DNA of 64,000 nucleotides from Coffea arabica (Eukaryota > Streptophyta > Magnoliopsida > Gentianales > Rubiaceae): the NCBI RefSeq assembly GCF_036785885.1, contig NC_092312.1, forward strand, positions 11,488,001-11,552,000, written 5' to 3'. The notes beneath the pieces are model-generated. The model saw only the letters and a program-made list of their open reading frames with translations. It made no database searches and was not told the DNA's origin. Position numbers and translations under genes: made by a program. This document shows positions 23,901 through 37,217 of this stretch, piece after piece. Numbering within the stretch: position 1 is the stretch's first letter; each line of letters opens with the position of its first letter.

Positions 23901-26900
23901 TGAACAAGCAAGAAAGAAGGCACGTTCCCTTGAACTAATATGTGCGATTTTCAAGTAAAACTGGAATTACGATGGTAATGGTAAGAAAAAGCATGAACAA
24001 GTATGTAACTCATTTGACCTGCATATTAATAAGCCAAGGAGGAGGGGCTCCTTCTGGCATACCAAGAGCCTCTTTCAGTTCCTGTGATAACATGCCTGGC
24101 TTCATTTCCCGCAACTTTACCTGCATTGAGTGCAAACAGCAGTAAATCATTAAAAACCTTAAAGGGAAGAATACAAGGACACGTACACTCACTTTTTAGA
24201 CGAATCTACCGGTTACAACAGTAGCACTATGCTTCACAACTAGTATAGAACATAATCAAGGACAGCTGACAGGTTCATTATGACAACATATGCAATAAGA
24301 CTCAAAAATATCAAACTGTTAGTCATCTGAATTCTGATTTCAAGGAACTAAGCAAGACTGCCATGTTCAGAAATAAATTCCTTAAAATACCAGGCAAAAG
24401 TAATTACATCACAGTCTCTGTTTTTCATCATGAATTTATTTTCACATCTATGAATTACCAGACACATGATCACCACGCTGATCCTTCAGTCAAAAAAAAA
24501 AAAAAGTTCAATCAGAGCGTCAAATTAATGGACCAATATAACCAGTTACAGAGACATATTAACATCTATGGTTATCTACAAGGACATTGAAATCGTTGTC
24601 TAACCAGTGTGTGTGCGCATTGGCAAGACATCATCTTCAAATGACAAAAATATAGATTATGCAGGGGCAAATAAAGTACATCTTAATGCCCAGGTAAAGC
24701 ATCAGGTGCATACCTCAAACTCCTTTCCTTCAAAGTACAGATCACCATGTGTTGTGAGCTTTGGTTTGGTCTGGTATTTGAAAAATGCATCATGCAGTAC
24801 CTATGACGAAGTAACAACATATGAAAAGGTGAGGAACATATAATATGGAAAACAAAAGGGAAAGTTCTGTTTGTAAGTTGACAGGATGAAGAAACCTGAT
24901 AGTCAATGTCCATTTTTCCCATCTTAGGCTGCATCCTCTCACGCTGTTTCTGTTTAAGTTTTTTACTGTCCTCCTTTTCAATATATGCCTGCATTAGCAT
25001 AAAAACAGTCAAGCAGATTTTACATCCAGGATCTGACAGGAGAAATGGCACAGCAGCAGAGTTGCTAACTAATCAAATGCTTCTCAGTAAATAGAATCAA
25101 AACAGACAAATTACCACAAAACGGGGAAAAAAAGGTCCATTATTGAGTAATGAAGAACAAAAAAGAGCCAAACTCTATTTGGATTCGGAAAATCCCTCGT
25201 CATTGACCATGCAATTGCTAAACAGAAAAAAACAGCTTGGCTTTGTCCAAACAGAAAAGGTGACCAACATGTCAACCACAGTTTGAATAAACATACAAAC
25301 CAAACTTCAGCAGAGAATACACAAGAAAGAGATCAAGAATCAAACTTTTAATCTTAACCACCTGAACAAAAAATACAGCCATATTCCCAATAAAACACCT
25401 TCTCCCAACAAACACACACGTCCAGTCTGACTTGTACCCTTCCTGGGGGGTAAATTTTTTTTCCTGAAAACTAACTTGGGCATTCACATTAGCCTATATC
25501 TTGCGTTAGTTGATGACAGGTGGATGGTGCTTAAAATAGACTGACACAGAAACTAAAACAGAGAAAAACTCATCACCAAGTGCCTCAGCCAATCCCAATT
25601 AAACAACTAACTTCTGTGACAATGAATGCCAATTAAAAACATAATATTTCAAATTTCTGAAGGATAAATTGCATAAAGAAAAAGTCTGACCATTAAAAAA
25701 GATCAACAATGTAGTTCTTAAAATTAAGTTTTTGCTCATATCATCAAGAAGACGTACATTCTAGAACAACAAGATTCTTGCAGAAAGAAACCTCAGTAAA
25801 TATAACACTTACTTGTCTGATTTTCTCAATTCCAGTGGCAGCAATAAAATCAGGAAGTTGAAAGGGCTGTTTCTCAATTCCTCGTTTTCCCTGCAAAATA
25901 CATATCAAGCCCGATGAGATAACAGCTTAACACAACTTATGTGTCTTAAAGCAACACTCACTAGGGTGCAAATAGTAACTTAGATTAAATAGCCTAGGCC
26001 AATAACTTCAGCATTAAACTAATCCAAGCCTTATGCAGGATGTAATAGGATCTGAGAATGCAAATATATACATTAGCATCCTGCTAGGTATGAGTCACTT
26101 GTTGCACTTGCAAAGGCAGAATTAAAGAGATCTATTTGCCCATAAGCAAAAGCATGGATTATTACATCCCAACCCCCACCAGTAAAAATGTTAAGATAGA
26201 GATATCAAGCAAGGATCCCCTTGCCAAACACCTACATGTCCAGGCTCCTTAGACGTCACAGCCGCTCGCCTGCAAGAACCACATATACTCACATAAGACA
26301 AACGGCATCGACTTTATCTTCCACCACACTCAACCCAAAACCCACCCTTATCAAGCCCATCATTTTCGCATTTACAGCATTGTATGGACATCTAAAAAGC
26401 ATGAACATTAATACGGCAACCAATAGCTAACTTTCTAACTGCAGCTACTAACCTGCAAAAATTTCCGCTTCTGACACCAGTGCCTTGGAACTGGAACTGT
26501 ATTTCTATAAGATTTAAGAAATACTAACAGCTTAGGGTCTGCAGCAGTAGCATCCCAGACCTGCAAAAAGTAAACAAGTATCATCGCAAACTGAAACAAG
26601 GATAAGAAGTAGAATGGTGCATATGTGGAGAACCAATTGAAGACACCTAAATGAATTTCCTACAGTAAGAATGACCAGAACAAGAATTTTAAGAATATTT
26701 TAAGTTCTGCATCACAAAATACCTCAACAACATCAGGTCTTGAGGAAATCTGTTTCAGTTCAGCAATTTTCATCCGACGTTGGAGCTGCATGCATACACA
26801 ATGAAATGAAATTAGAGGTACTACCAACCAAAAGGAACAAGCTCTACCAGTAAAAGGAAAGCCAAGTAATTTTAGCTACAAAATACTGAGGAACGAGAAT

Positions 26901-29624
26901 AACATCGAATACAAACTTTAATCTCAAGATAAACCTAATAACCTTTTTCTTTTTATTGGAAAGGCCTTTCTCCTTTTGCTGGGGGTCCTGCTCTTCTCCA
27001 TCTGAATCTGAATCAACCTTCTTATTGGAGGTGGCATCAGGTGCACTTTCATCCTTTTTGTCATTCTCCTATATAGATCAGATGGTGAAAACTTGGCCAA
27101 AATATTAAAGCTAGAAATACCAACACAAACAACAGCAACTTAATAAAATGAATTGGACCTCTTACCTCAGAACCAACAGCATCCTTGAAACTGAATTTCT
27201 CAAAAACCTTCCTCAATTCATCATCTAAATCACCGTCAAGTTCAGCCTTTTCTGGAACATACTCCACCTCAACTTGCTCCAAGACCTATTCAATACAAGA
27301 AAAACAAGGAAGTTAAAATCCACATAATTTTTTTATTTGATTCTCCAATGAAAACATCCAACCATATTACAGAAATGGCAAGATATCAGAATCCAGAAGC
27401 CTATTCAACTTAGCACAGCTGACAAGTTTATTCAGTTAGATTGGTAGAAATTTCTTGGTTTTGGCATACAACGGATTTTGAAAACAATGCAACCAACTTA
27501 GTCAAACAATTCTCATTACAATGCAATCAACTTAGTCAAACAATTCTCATTTCCAAGAAATAAGCAAGAAAATGACACAAATCTCTAATTCATCTGGCAT
27601 GATGAAACAACTTCCTGCTAGTAAATATTCTCCAGATTCCAAATGTATCCAGTCCCACAGAAACACACGACAGCCATAGACTTAACTAAAAAGCTACTTC
27701 TTATATGGCCATTAAAGAATGCACAAACATCATAAACCACGCATAAACCAAGCAGAAATGCACATATGACAAGTTACGAGCGACAGCTTTCATCATTGCA
27801 TGCCAAACCGTTCAAATCTCTCAAGCAGTTTCATGTGCACCCAAGTGATTTCTTCCTTGACTCTTAGCCATCAACACTTGCGAAATGCAAAGCCAATAAC
27901 CTTTACTAGTGTCAACAACTGACGCCACAGAAGGTCAACGTTAATCCATACTCATTACTAATCACTTTTTTATGTTATTCAGACCTGATGGATTCTCTTT
28001 AGTCCAGGAAGGTCCAGCAATTCTTAGATCAGAGATTGACAACACATGTTTACACAAAACTTTTCCAGAGCCAATTTGGTACACTATAATATACTTTTGG
28101 TCTGAAACACCAAAAACATTCTAGTAGTGGCCAAACTGCAATAAACTTTTGTGGTATAGAATGTATTCATGAAGAGGAAAACTATCAACCAGAAAAAGAC
28201 CTTTCAGATCTTGACATATTTCTTGTACTTCACAATAATCTATCAGAGAGTACAACCATTTTTTTCCCTTTGACAAAGTTACAGAAACATGTTTTGACTG
28301 TTTCTGGAAAGACAACAATTCCAAAGATGCTCAAACAACAGAATGAATATTCCATTTCTGGAAAGACAACAATTCCAAAGATGCTCAAACAACAGAATGA
28401 ATATTCCAGTTCCCACCAGATCAGGAAATAAAAATGTGTTTCGCCAACAGCAGGAAAAAAAAAGAGAGGGAAAAACAATTTTCAAACCAACCAGCCATGT
28501 ATGACAGAAGCGGGTTCAGTTATGATGCTGTTTCATATTAAATCATATCACAGGAATTCAAATTACATGGCAAATCGGGAAAAGAAGAACACATCAAATA
28601 TGTACAAGACAAATTTTCCAGGTATGACATGAGAAAACAAATAATGCTAGATCCTTCCTCTTTCCCATTTTTCTTTCCCAATAATATACTTTTCCACCCT
28701 CTACCAAATCTTGTGCTCAAGTTCCACACCCATTTCATTGACAAAGCAGAATGCCCTAGAGCCTGGCCTCCTAAAATTCCACAACGAATGAGTCCCTTAG
28801 ATAAAGTGATATGAAATATTACCCAGACAAAATAAATATGACAAAGCACAAACAAGTAAGACAAGGGAATCACTTGCAGACCTCCTTTAGTACCAAGCAC
28901 AAAATAACCAAAACAAAGCATATACCCCAGTCTTAACTCTTATCTCATAACATACTTTGGGATTTCCTGAAAGATCTAGCCGAGACTACCAAAAAGCTAC
29001 GGGATAAAGATAAAAAGGATTTCCACCACCAGTAAGTAATCAAGTCAAAACCAATCTTAGCAAAAAACTAATCTACAAAAGTGACTATAAAACAGGGAAA
29101 AATCAACGAAAAGCATAGCTTCGACAGAGTATTATTGTCAGAAACTTTTGCATGCACCTTCAAAATCAAGCCCTAGTTTCCATAATCATAGGATATAGTT
29201 TTTATTTCTCTAAAATCTTGGGCCATAGTTACTAACTCACAATCTCGTACGCATTTGGTCAATTTCCAATGTATGCAAAATCCACAAAATTAAGAAACCT
29301 AACTGTAGCATGATCCATAGAAAAAGAAAAGCAACAGAAAACACAAGTAAAAATGAAACATACCTTTTGAGGATCCGAGTTCTCCTTGGCGCTATCATTA
29401 TCGGTGGTGCCGTTAGCATCCTCGGAGGCGGCAGCGGCATTGTCACTCTCGTCACCGGTATTATTGGTCCCAGACGCCGCCTTGTTCTTCTTCTGCTTGC
29501 GCCGCCTCCGGCGCCGCTCGCTCTCCCGAGATTTCTTGGCAGTGGCGCTAGGGTTTTGGGTTTTCAAGTCCCCGTTCGGATAGGATAAGCCCCCTGCAAC
29601 GCCGTTCGCTACCTCGACGGTCAT
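20969..29624 (-). CDS. SF3B2: Splicing factor 3B subunit 2 (SF3B2/SAP145), complete 18-exon gene
   Basis: Part of the U2 snRNP SF3b complex that helps anchor U2 at the branch point. Minus-strand exons: 29364-29624, 27166-27285, 26943-27068, 26723-26785, 26453-26560, 25813-25890, 24896-24988, 24714-24800, 24019-24120, 23763-23882, 23558-23620, 22876-23021, 22425-22506, 22280-22338, 22126-22171, 21291-21382, 21138-21207, 20969-21043. All junctions are GT-AG and all phases join, giving 1791 nt and 596 residues. Order: a basic and acidic N-terminus (RRRRRRKQKKNK near 40), a DUF382 region (about 170-300, with VPVPRHWCQKRKFLQGKRG), a PSP proline-rich domain (about 313-385, with PPPWLINMQRYGPPPSYP), a long Glu run (about 425-445, encoded by a GGA/GAG repeat) and a Lys-rich nuclear tail KSKKKKDFKF. 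Length is normal for plants and nothing looks broken. Confidence 0.95.
22936..22982 (-). repeat. Coding trinucleotide repeat giving poly-Glu in SF3B2
   Basis: A TCC/TTC repeat on the + strand encodes an unbroken run of about 17 Glu in exon 12 of SF3B2. Repeats of this kind vary in length between alleles. Confidence 0.85.
27485..27552. repeat. 34-bp tandem duplication in SF3B2 intron 1
   Basis: Two nearly identical 34-base units (containing CAACTTAGTCAAACAATTCT) lie head to tail inside the first intron. Confidence 0.8.
28301..28408. repeat. 54-bp perfect tandem duplication in SF3B2 intron 1
   Basis: Two 54-base units (starting TTTCTGGAAAGACAACAATT) are head to tail and identical by eye at 28301-28354 and 28355-28408. 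They are intronic, with no sign of function, and are probably recent. Confidence 0.9.
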
Positions 29625-29945
29625 ATTCCGATCTCTCGTCGGTAAAATTTATTCTAAGAGTTTTCCTATTCTTTAATTTCTCTCTCTAGCTCCTGTGTTG
29701 AGAGGGAGCAAATGGAGAAGGCAATTATGAGTCGAGGGAGAAGAGAGATACAACGATGGGAGATAACGACTACTGAAATGTTTTAAAGAATCTGCCAATC
29801 TGGCATAAGATATCTTCGGGCACCGTAAACTAATTGGGCTTACAGATAATACAAGAAATTATTTTGGGCCTTTTGGGTCAGAAAGGCATGGCCAATGGGA
29901 TCACCTTAATGATATTTGGACTTAGGCCCGTTGTCAAGTTTAATA
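29625..29945 (-). promoter_or_regulatory. SF3B2 leader and promoter with TGGGCC/AGCCCA elements
   Basis: On the gene's strand this region has GGCCCAAAATAA and AAGCCCAATTAG and, further up, GGGCCTAAG. These are site-II-like (TGGGCY) motifs seen in promoters of plant housekeeping genes. A CT-rich leader (29675-29695) lies near the ATG. A telobox-like AAACCCTA falls inside exon 1. No clear TATA box is seen. The assignment is by motif and position only. Confidence 0.4.
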
Positions 29946-30019
29946 ATTGGTAATATTTGTTTTAAGAGTTAATCTTATACACACTCATTATTAGAAACAT
30001 GAAATTTATATAAAAAGTA

Positions 30020-31716
30020 CTAGAGGGAAGTCCCACGCGAAGCGTGGGGATTGATACCTGTGGTGTGATCAAATAATTTAACAGTATTTGATAACTTGAT
30101 ATCAAGTGGAACACACTTATATGTTCCTTAAGCTTTCTATTGTCATAATTAGCATTACATTTTTCTGGTGCTTGGCTAGATTCTTTTCTTGAGCAATAAC
30201 GGCACGGTTCCCTACTTTTTTTTTCCATGTCTAATACAAATGGGAACTCATGGTGTTATCATATGTATCATTTTCCCCTAAGTTTAATCTTTCAAACAAA
30301 ATTAGCTTGTTCAATCAGGAACACTCACCATTGTTTTGTTTAATAGTTTTAACAAAATGAACATGAATTTTTAGTGCTTTACGCTTATTTTCTGTTGTTC
30401 TAATCGTACTTTATCTTTTTCTTCTACTGATAACAATACATATCTTTTTCTTGCCTTTTGATTCCCAAATTGCTTTTAGCATTAAGCTTTTCAATATTGT
30501 TTGTTTGATCCATCCTAAATTTCAACCAACAAGCCCTAAACTTAAACATAGAAAATTTATATATAGCATTTGTTTGCTTGACTACTACAACTAAGAACCA
30601 TTATTTCAATCAATACATGCATCTACAAATAATTAGAGAGCAAATTAATTTTCCTCATTACAAACACTAACTTATATCAAACAATTATCAGGTCTACGAA
30701 ATTCAATACAAAAAATAAAAAAGCATGTAAGTATAGTCGTTTATCTATTCAAATGGCAATTTCTATCCACACACAACAACTCAGTCACTTAACTATTGAA
30801 CCAATAAATTGCATCAACTACAAGATAATTTTCAAAGTTGAACAATTATTCACACACTTGTTCATTTAAGCACATGATTCAAATGGATCAAGTATAATTG
30901 TAATAATATTTAATCAATAAATGACATGCATCAAGTGGGAATATAGAGTTACCTTGTACTTTCGGTAGTAAAGTGCAATCTAAGAGCAAAATCTCTCCAC
31001 ACTTCGCTCGCTTGCAAAAGAAAGCACAAAGGCTTATTCAGGATTTTGAAGAATGGAAGCTATGCAACTCATAGACCAGAAAGCAAGAGCAAAATTGAGC
31101 ATACCTCTACAAACCCAACTTTGGTATTGTGCAAACCTTCTTAATCCACAATTTTGTACCTTAACAATAGCCATTATTGTAACCTACATTACAAATTGAT
31201 GAGCAAATATTGAAGAAAATGGGAGGTCTTGCGTTACTCTTGTAACATTTATTCCAAATGATTCTTTACCTCTCACACTTTAATGGCCTTATTAATGTGC
31301 TACAGTTACTAATTCAAATAAGTGGCATTTGTTGCAAGAGTTGAATTAATGGTTCTTGAGCTTTAATGATGAAGAAGATGAAACTTTCTACAGTTACAAT
31401 TCAAGTATTCATTTTTAGCCTTATGCACCAATATTATCTTAAATGCATTTAATTTGCATAATCAATTCAGCTAAACATACTTGAGGGGAATTAATTTCGT
31501 TTTTCTACCCACTTTGCTAAATCAATGGCAAAGTAGCCAAACCATTAGCCACTAAAGGGTACAGTAGGTAAACCATGCGAAATTAGGCAACAGAAACTTG
31601 TGCATTATGCTTAATCAATACTGTTATTTTTTTACCATTACCAAAACGCCCCTACAAATGTTAGATGAAAATCACCCAAGAGTCATACAACAACTCCTTT
31701 ATATATATATATAGGA
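30020..31716 (-). mobile_element. Non-autonomous Helitron
   Basis: On the minus strand the element begins with TC at 31716 (TCCTATATATATATATAAAG, preceded by A). It ends with CTAG at 30020-30023 followed by T, as expected for insertion between A and T. Eight bases before the CTAG is a perfect 7-bp GC-rich hairpin, CCCACGC-TTC-GCGTGGG (30032-30048). Helitrons have no inverted repeats or TSD, and none is seen. The 1.7-kb interior is AT-rich with no helicase or Rep frame and no recognisable captured gene. Its 3' end lies about 400 bp upstream of the SF3B2 ATG. Confidence 0.8.
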
Positions 31717-32085
31717 TTCAAGTTAATTGTCATATGTGTAATAGTGCTAATGTATACAATGTTGGTTTGTACAGAATCAACTAATATCAGTTTTAAATGC
31801 TACAAAACATAATAGAATGGTAAGACGGAATATTAAAGTTTATCTTATGAGCAAAATAAAAATGTTAGGGCTTAGAAGGTTCTCAAATAAACGTGACAAA
31901 TATAACGTAATTTTGAACTAGTATTGTAAAGACAACCTAAAATGGAATTTTCTAACAGTAGTTTGTATACAAAAATTTTGTAAAAACATCCATAAAATAC
32001 CTTGAATTGAATAACGGGAAGTTTTATTGAGAATATCTTATACCATGTGGCTAGTAGAAAAATGATTTCTTTTTTTTTTTATTAA

Positions 32086-32127
<42 letters not shown>

Positions 32128-32603
32128 CTTCCAAGTCAATGCTATGTTTCTTGAGGCCGAAAAAAGAAAAAATAAATAACTAAACAAAAACCTTAGCAGT
32201 ACAAGCTTGTTTCTGCGGATTGTTAATTTGCCGCCAACGCTGAAAAGAAAGACAATGTATTGAGTGAAGCAACATTTTTCCTGCATTTTTTCCTTCTACA
32301 GCCGTAAGCTAGCCTATTGGCCTTAATTTTGCTACACTTAGCGGGACCAATCCTTTTAAGAAGATGTTAATGCTTAGTAGTATGGTATACAACCAACCAA
32401 GCTCTGAGGAAACCATGAAAATATTGCTCCAAACACACTACAGGCGAGAGCCTGAGATCTTGCTGGCTCTCCTTTCTTCTTTGATGTTTTAGAAGGGAAA
32501 GGAGAAAAAAGTGATAATGAACCATTTCTTTATCAGACTCAACTGTTTGGATATTGTGATATTTTGGTATCAAAGGTAAATATTCTGAGGGGGAAAGAGC
32601 AAG
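31717..32603. other. Spacer and upstream region of the polyol transporter
   Basis: AT-rich spacer with a (TA)n tract at 32088-32123. The last 200 bases or so before 32604 probably include the transporter promoter and leader. No gene is seen. Confidence 0.4.
32088..32123. repeat. (TA)n microsatellite
   Basis: TA dinucleotide tract of about 17 units upstream of the sugar transporter gene. Confidence 0.95.
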
Positions 32604-34690
32604 ATGGAACTCCAAGAAACTGGGAACGTGGGTGTCCCAAAGTACAAGAAGACGGGTTATGATACAATAGAAGAGGAAATTCAGGGTATTGCATGCAAAG
32701 AAAATGGAAAAAATAGCAGCAAGAAATATGTACTAGTCTGTGCCATCTTTGCCTCTCTAAATTCTGTGATTCTTGGATATGGTTTGTACCTTTGCCTTCC
32801 CCTCTTTGAAATTAACGGTCATTTTGTGCTTCAGTATCCATTCTTCAATCTCTTTTCTTTGAACTTTACCTCCTTGATTTATTGCTTTTGCCAATGTGAT
32901 TATGCAAGGAATGATCATTTGTTGCGGATGATCAAAGTTGGAATTCTCAAGAATGGGAAAATAAAATTGATGAAAAATGCTAGATACTTGCATTTTTCTG
33001 CTCAAGATCAAGGCTTCAACAGTAGATGCCAGGAATTTTATATATCTGTTTGAAAAACAAAATATTGTTTGTTATAGAAAATTAACTGTTATGGTTAGTT
33101 TCTTAAACATTTATTCCTCCAGACAATTATCGTGTTTATGCTCCATTTTCCAGTTCTTGGATTATTCATAATCATACTCATTGGTTAGTTCCATGGTACT
33201 GATACATAAAAGTCATTTCCTGCTAACTAAACCAGAATCCTATCAAAATTTATGTCAACTGCTATAGTTCCCTAAGCTTGATATATCTTTATTGACAGCT
33301 CACAAGTAATAAATATGAAATCACAGATATTGGAGTTATGAGTGGAGCAATATTATTTGTTCAAGAAGATTTAAAGATTTCTGAGTTACAAGTAGAAGTC
33401 CTCGTCGGGATTTTGAGCATAATTTCACTGGTGGGTAGTCTAGCAGGGGGTAAAGCATCAGATGCCATTGGTAGAAAATGGACTATGGCATTTGGTGCCA
33501 TTGTGTTTCAATCTGGTGCTGCTATTATGGCTCTTGCTCCCTCTTTCGAGGTGCTAATGGTCGGAAGGATTTTGACTGGCATTGGAGTAGGCTTTGCAGT
33601 GGCGATTGCACCTACATACATTGCTGAGATATCCCCTAGTGTTGCTAGAGGATCATTAACCTCCATCCCTGAAATTTCCATTAATTTTGGGATCCTGCTT
33701 GGTTATGTTTCAAATTATGCCTTCTCAGGACTGCCCGTACACACAAATTGGAGGATCATGCTTGCTGTTGGGATTCTCCCTTCAGCTTTCACCTGTTTTG
33801 CTCTGTTTATCATCCCTGAATCTCCGCGGTGGCTAGTAATGCAAAGCATGACTGCCAAAGCCAGGTTGGTGCTTCTCAAAACAACAGAAAATGCAAAAGA
33901 AGCAGAGGAGACATTAGCTGAAATACAACTAGCTGCAGGGCTCGCCAACGCTGAAAAGCACAAGGAGAGATCTGTATGGCGTGAACTACTAAATCCGTCA
34001 CCCGGGGTTAAACGGATGCTCATTGCAGGTTGTGGAATTCAGATTTTCCAACAAATCACAGGAATGGATGCGACTGTGTATTATAGTCCTACAATCTTTA
34101 AAGATGCCGGGATCAAGAGCAGTTCAGAACTTCTTGCTGCAACAGTTGCCGTGGGGTTTACCAAAACAGTCTTCATCCTGGTAGCTATTTTACTTATTGA
34201 CAAAGTAGGTAGAAAACCACTTCTTTATGTGAGTACAATTGGAATGACTGGTTTTTTGTTCGTTCTGGGATTAACTCTCTCTTTCCTGGGGAATCGTCCG
34301 GTTGGGATAAAGTTGGCCATTCTCTGTGTATGTGGAAATGCAGCATTCTTCTCAGTGGGAATTGGTCCAGTTTGTTGGGTTTTGTCCTCTGAAATCTTCC
34401 CTCTGAGGCTACGAGCTCAAGCATCCTCCATTGGGGCTGCTGGGAGTAGAGTCAGTAGTGGCCTGGTTGCCATGTCTTTCCTAACCATTTCTCATGCTAT
34501 TACAGTTGGTGGAACCTTTTTTGTCTTTGCAGCAATATCAGCTCTTTCTGTTGCTTTTGTTTACAAGTGTGTCCCAGAAACGAAGGGGAAATCACTAGAG
34601 CAAATTGAAAAGCTTTTTCAGACTGATAAGCACTGGAAAGGAGGCGAAGTGGAGCTTGGAGATGTTGAGCACCTAGTGCAGAAGCAATGA
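32604..34690 (+). CDS. Polyol/monosaccharide transporter (MFS sugar porter)
   Basis: Exon 1 (32604-32781) and exon 2 (33327-34690) join G|AT to give Asp in GYDIGVMSGA, producing 513 residues. This is the expected two-exon structure and length of a plant polyol transporter (PLT/PMT clade). MFS signatures in order: GYDIGVMSGA in TM1, ASDAIGRKWT in the TM2-3 loop, PTYIAEISP, PESPRWLVM in the loop after TM6, GIQIFQQITGMDATVYYSP in TM7, DKVGRKPLL in the TM8-9 loop, and PETKGKSLEQIE after TM12. It probably acts as a plasma-membrane H+ symporter for polyols or monosaccharides; the substrate cannot be told from sequence. The hydrophilic N-terminus has KYKKTGYDTIEEE, close to known PLT leaders. The frame is intact. 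Confidence 0.92.
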
Positions 34691-37217
34691 TACTGGCTTG
34701 AAAAGCAAATATACACCAATAAATTGCTTTTGCCTCACAAACAATAGTGAGAAACTACAGTACCAAAGCTGAATCTACTTTGTAATGAAGCCTCAACCAC
34801 GATATCACATTGCATATTGTCTTTTTTCTCAAAATCTCACATAAGGCTGATTTTTGTGCCAAGAACCTATACAGCCCCTTGTGTTAAAGTTGGTTGCCTA
34901 CTTTAGTTGTAGATGTTCTCAAAGATAAATTTGCTGGGAGGATACTTTTGACTGAAAGCTGCAATAAGTATCAGAAACAAATTGTATTTGTCAAAGTTAC
35001 AAGGCAATTGAAAGAAAGATTGAAGGACAGAAGAGTCGAATCAAAGTTGAAATCACCTTTTCTTCAAAAGGTTAGCAGCCTTTTGTTATGTTTCTCAGTT
35101 TTTGACTGAGGAACATGTTTGGCATTTTTTTTTTTTTTCCTACTTTTACTTTGTTTTGAAAATGCAATTTCCACCCCATCCATAGAAGGAATTCTACTTA
35201 TCAAAAGTTACAACAACCTTTAGGAATAAAGGATAGATGTGACGACATTTAAGAATAAAGGAAGGGCATCCAATTCCTTTCTAGCATATTAATATCCCCA
35301 TCGCCATCTGGGTTTACATCAGCACTTCTGATTGTGCCCATTGCCTGGTAACAACACCAGGGGCCATTGGGTTTATTAAGCTTTGAGTAGCTGGAAAAGC
35401 AAAGAGAGCATAGGCGCAGCTTATTGGGAAGCACATATACGCTTTTTAACCATAAAGCAGTTGCAAATTCCCAGCAAGAGCATCCATTACTGTGTTTCTA
35501 AGCACTAATTCTTCACTTTTCAGATCAGGCTGCTCCTACCAAACTACCTTTCAAACATAAAAATAAGGGATTTAGTCAATACTTTGTCCAATTTTTACCA
35601 AAAAAAAAAACACTGTGAAATGCACCCAAAACCAAGTTGTATATACAAGTGCAAAATGACTTATTGCTTGCACTTAAATTTATCACTCATGCAATGATTG
35701 AAGTGAGGAAGTAGAAAGGTTCGAAATTTAGTGTTGAATTATTAAATATACAGCACAGGAAAATTGACAATTTGAACAACAGATGAGGCTTGAAAGGGAA
35801 AGCACATGAAAGGCCACATGGCACATGTAATCAAAAACACCATAATACAAATGAAAGGGATGGCTTTTAAAGGTTTTGGGGCTAACTCTGCCTGCATAAA
35901 TGTTGCTGAGACATCAAGCTTCACCTATATGATTCCAAATGGAGTTATGCACCTCTAAACATAACAAATACAGGGAAAGGCAAACCGGCATTGATCATAT
36001 TATGCAGCACAGCAGCATCCCTTTTGCGTCCGCAACTGTCATAAGAAAGTAAAAAAAAAAAAAAAAAAAAAAAACAACTGCTCTGGAAAATGAACTTAAA
36101 CTCAAAAAACTGATTGAGTTGAGCAATTGGTCTCAGATGAAAAGTTACTTCAAACAGTTGCTTACTTATTCATAAACTACTGAGTAGTTAGTTACTGAGG
36201 TTTAATGAGGTTGGAACAGCCGCTTGCATTTCTAAGTTTTATAGACTGTTGGTGGGATGATTCAATTATCTTGCAGGTATTCTTGCATGGGTTGTTACTG
36301 CTACTTGTATCAAATTAAATCATCATTCATTGAGAATACCACTTTAGTAATCATAATGAAGAGGTACAAGTAAGCAACACCCAAGAGAGTTATTCCCGGT
36401 TGGATCAGTTAGAATTGTGTCTTACCTAATTCTTTCCCTTGAATTGAAGTTGGTGGGTACTTTGCATGATCTAACTTCATAGCCGCATCACATTTATATG
36501 TAATTAGTCAGATAGAAGCGCATAATTAGGCTGATCATCCAAAAGAGTCCTCGAGCACAATATTAACGGAACTTTATATGCTAAGGTTCGTTTAACTACA
36601 AGATATACTTTGGAATTGGATCTTAGGATGTCATAATAAAGATAAATTCAGTTAGTCTAGAAGGCACTAGGATGTTGAGGAAAATGAGCAATATTAAGCA
36701 CCAGGATGTGTTGGTTGTAAAGAACACAAATTTGTACTTTTTAAGTGGGAAGGAAGGTCAAGAATAAAGTTGAAGGATAGCAAAACTTACCAATTAGTAC
36801 AATTTACAAGTACATCACATCACCACAGGCTACATTTATTGGCCTAAACAGAACTTCAAAGAATTCACCTACCAACACGAGATTTCATATAGAAAAGCTT
36901 TCAACTTTTCTGCCATGAACTGGGAAGACTAAAACGACAAATGGCTTGAAACTGGTGATTTCAGTTATCAGACGAAACTCAAAAAATTCAAATGAAAATG
37001 AGATCATCCACAATTGCTTCTGTATAACGTGCGTAGTTGGAAGGTTTTCCAGCAATACAAATGGAAAGATATACTACTACTAGCTATTTAACATTGGCTA
37101 ATTTAGACTTTGTTCTCCTTAAATTTCTTTAGTATAAAAAGAATGCAGCACAGTGGTAGGACTGAGTTGGTCCCATACCACATTTAATTCTACAATCTAC
37201 TGACTTAAAGCGACACA
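34691..37217. other. Spacer between transporter and glycosyltransferase
   Basis: The left part is the transporter's 3' UTR. The right 100 bases or so belong to the 3' end of the minus-strand glycosyltransferase. There is a poly-A run at 36051-36074. Open frames (for example 35249-35434 minus) have no recognisable domain. No gene is seen. Confidence 0.4.

Noticed and set aside
35249-35434. Minus-strand frame with a DVNPDGDGDINML segment resembling an EF-hand loop
   Set aside because: A single partial loop, no second EF-hand and no splice context; likely coincidence.
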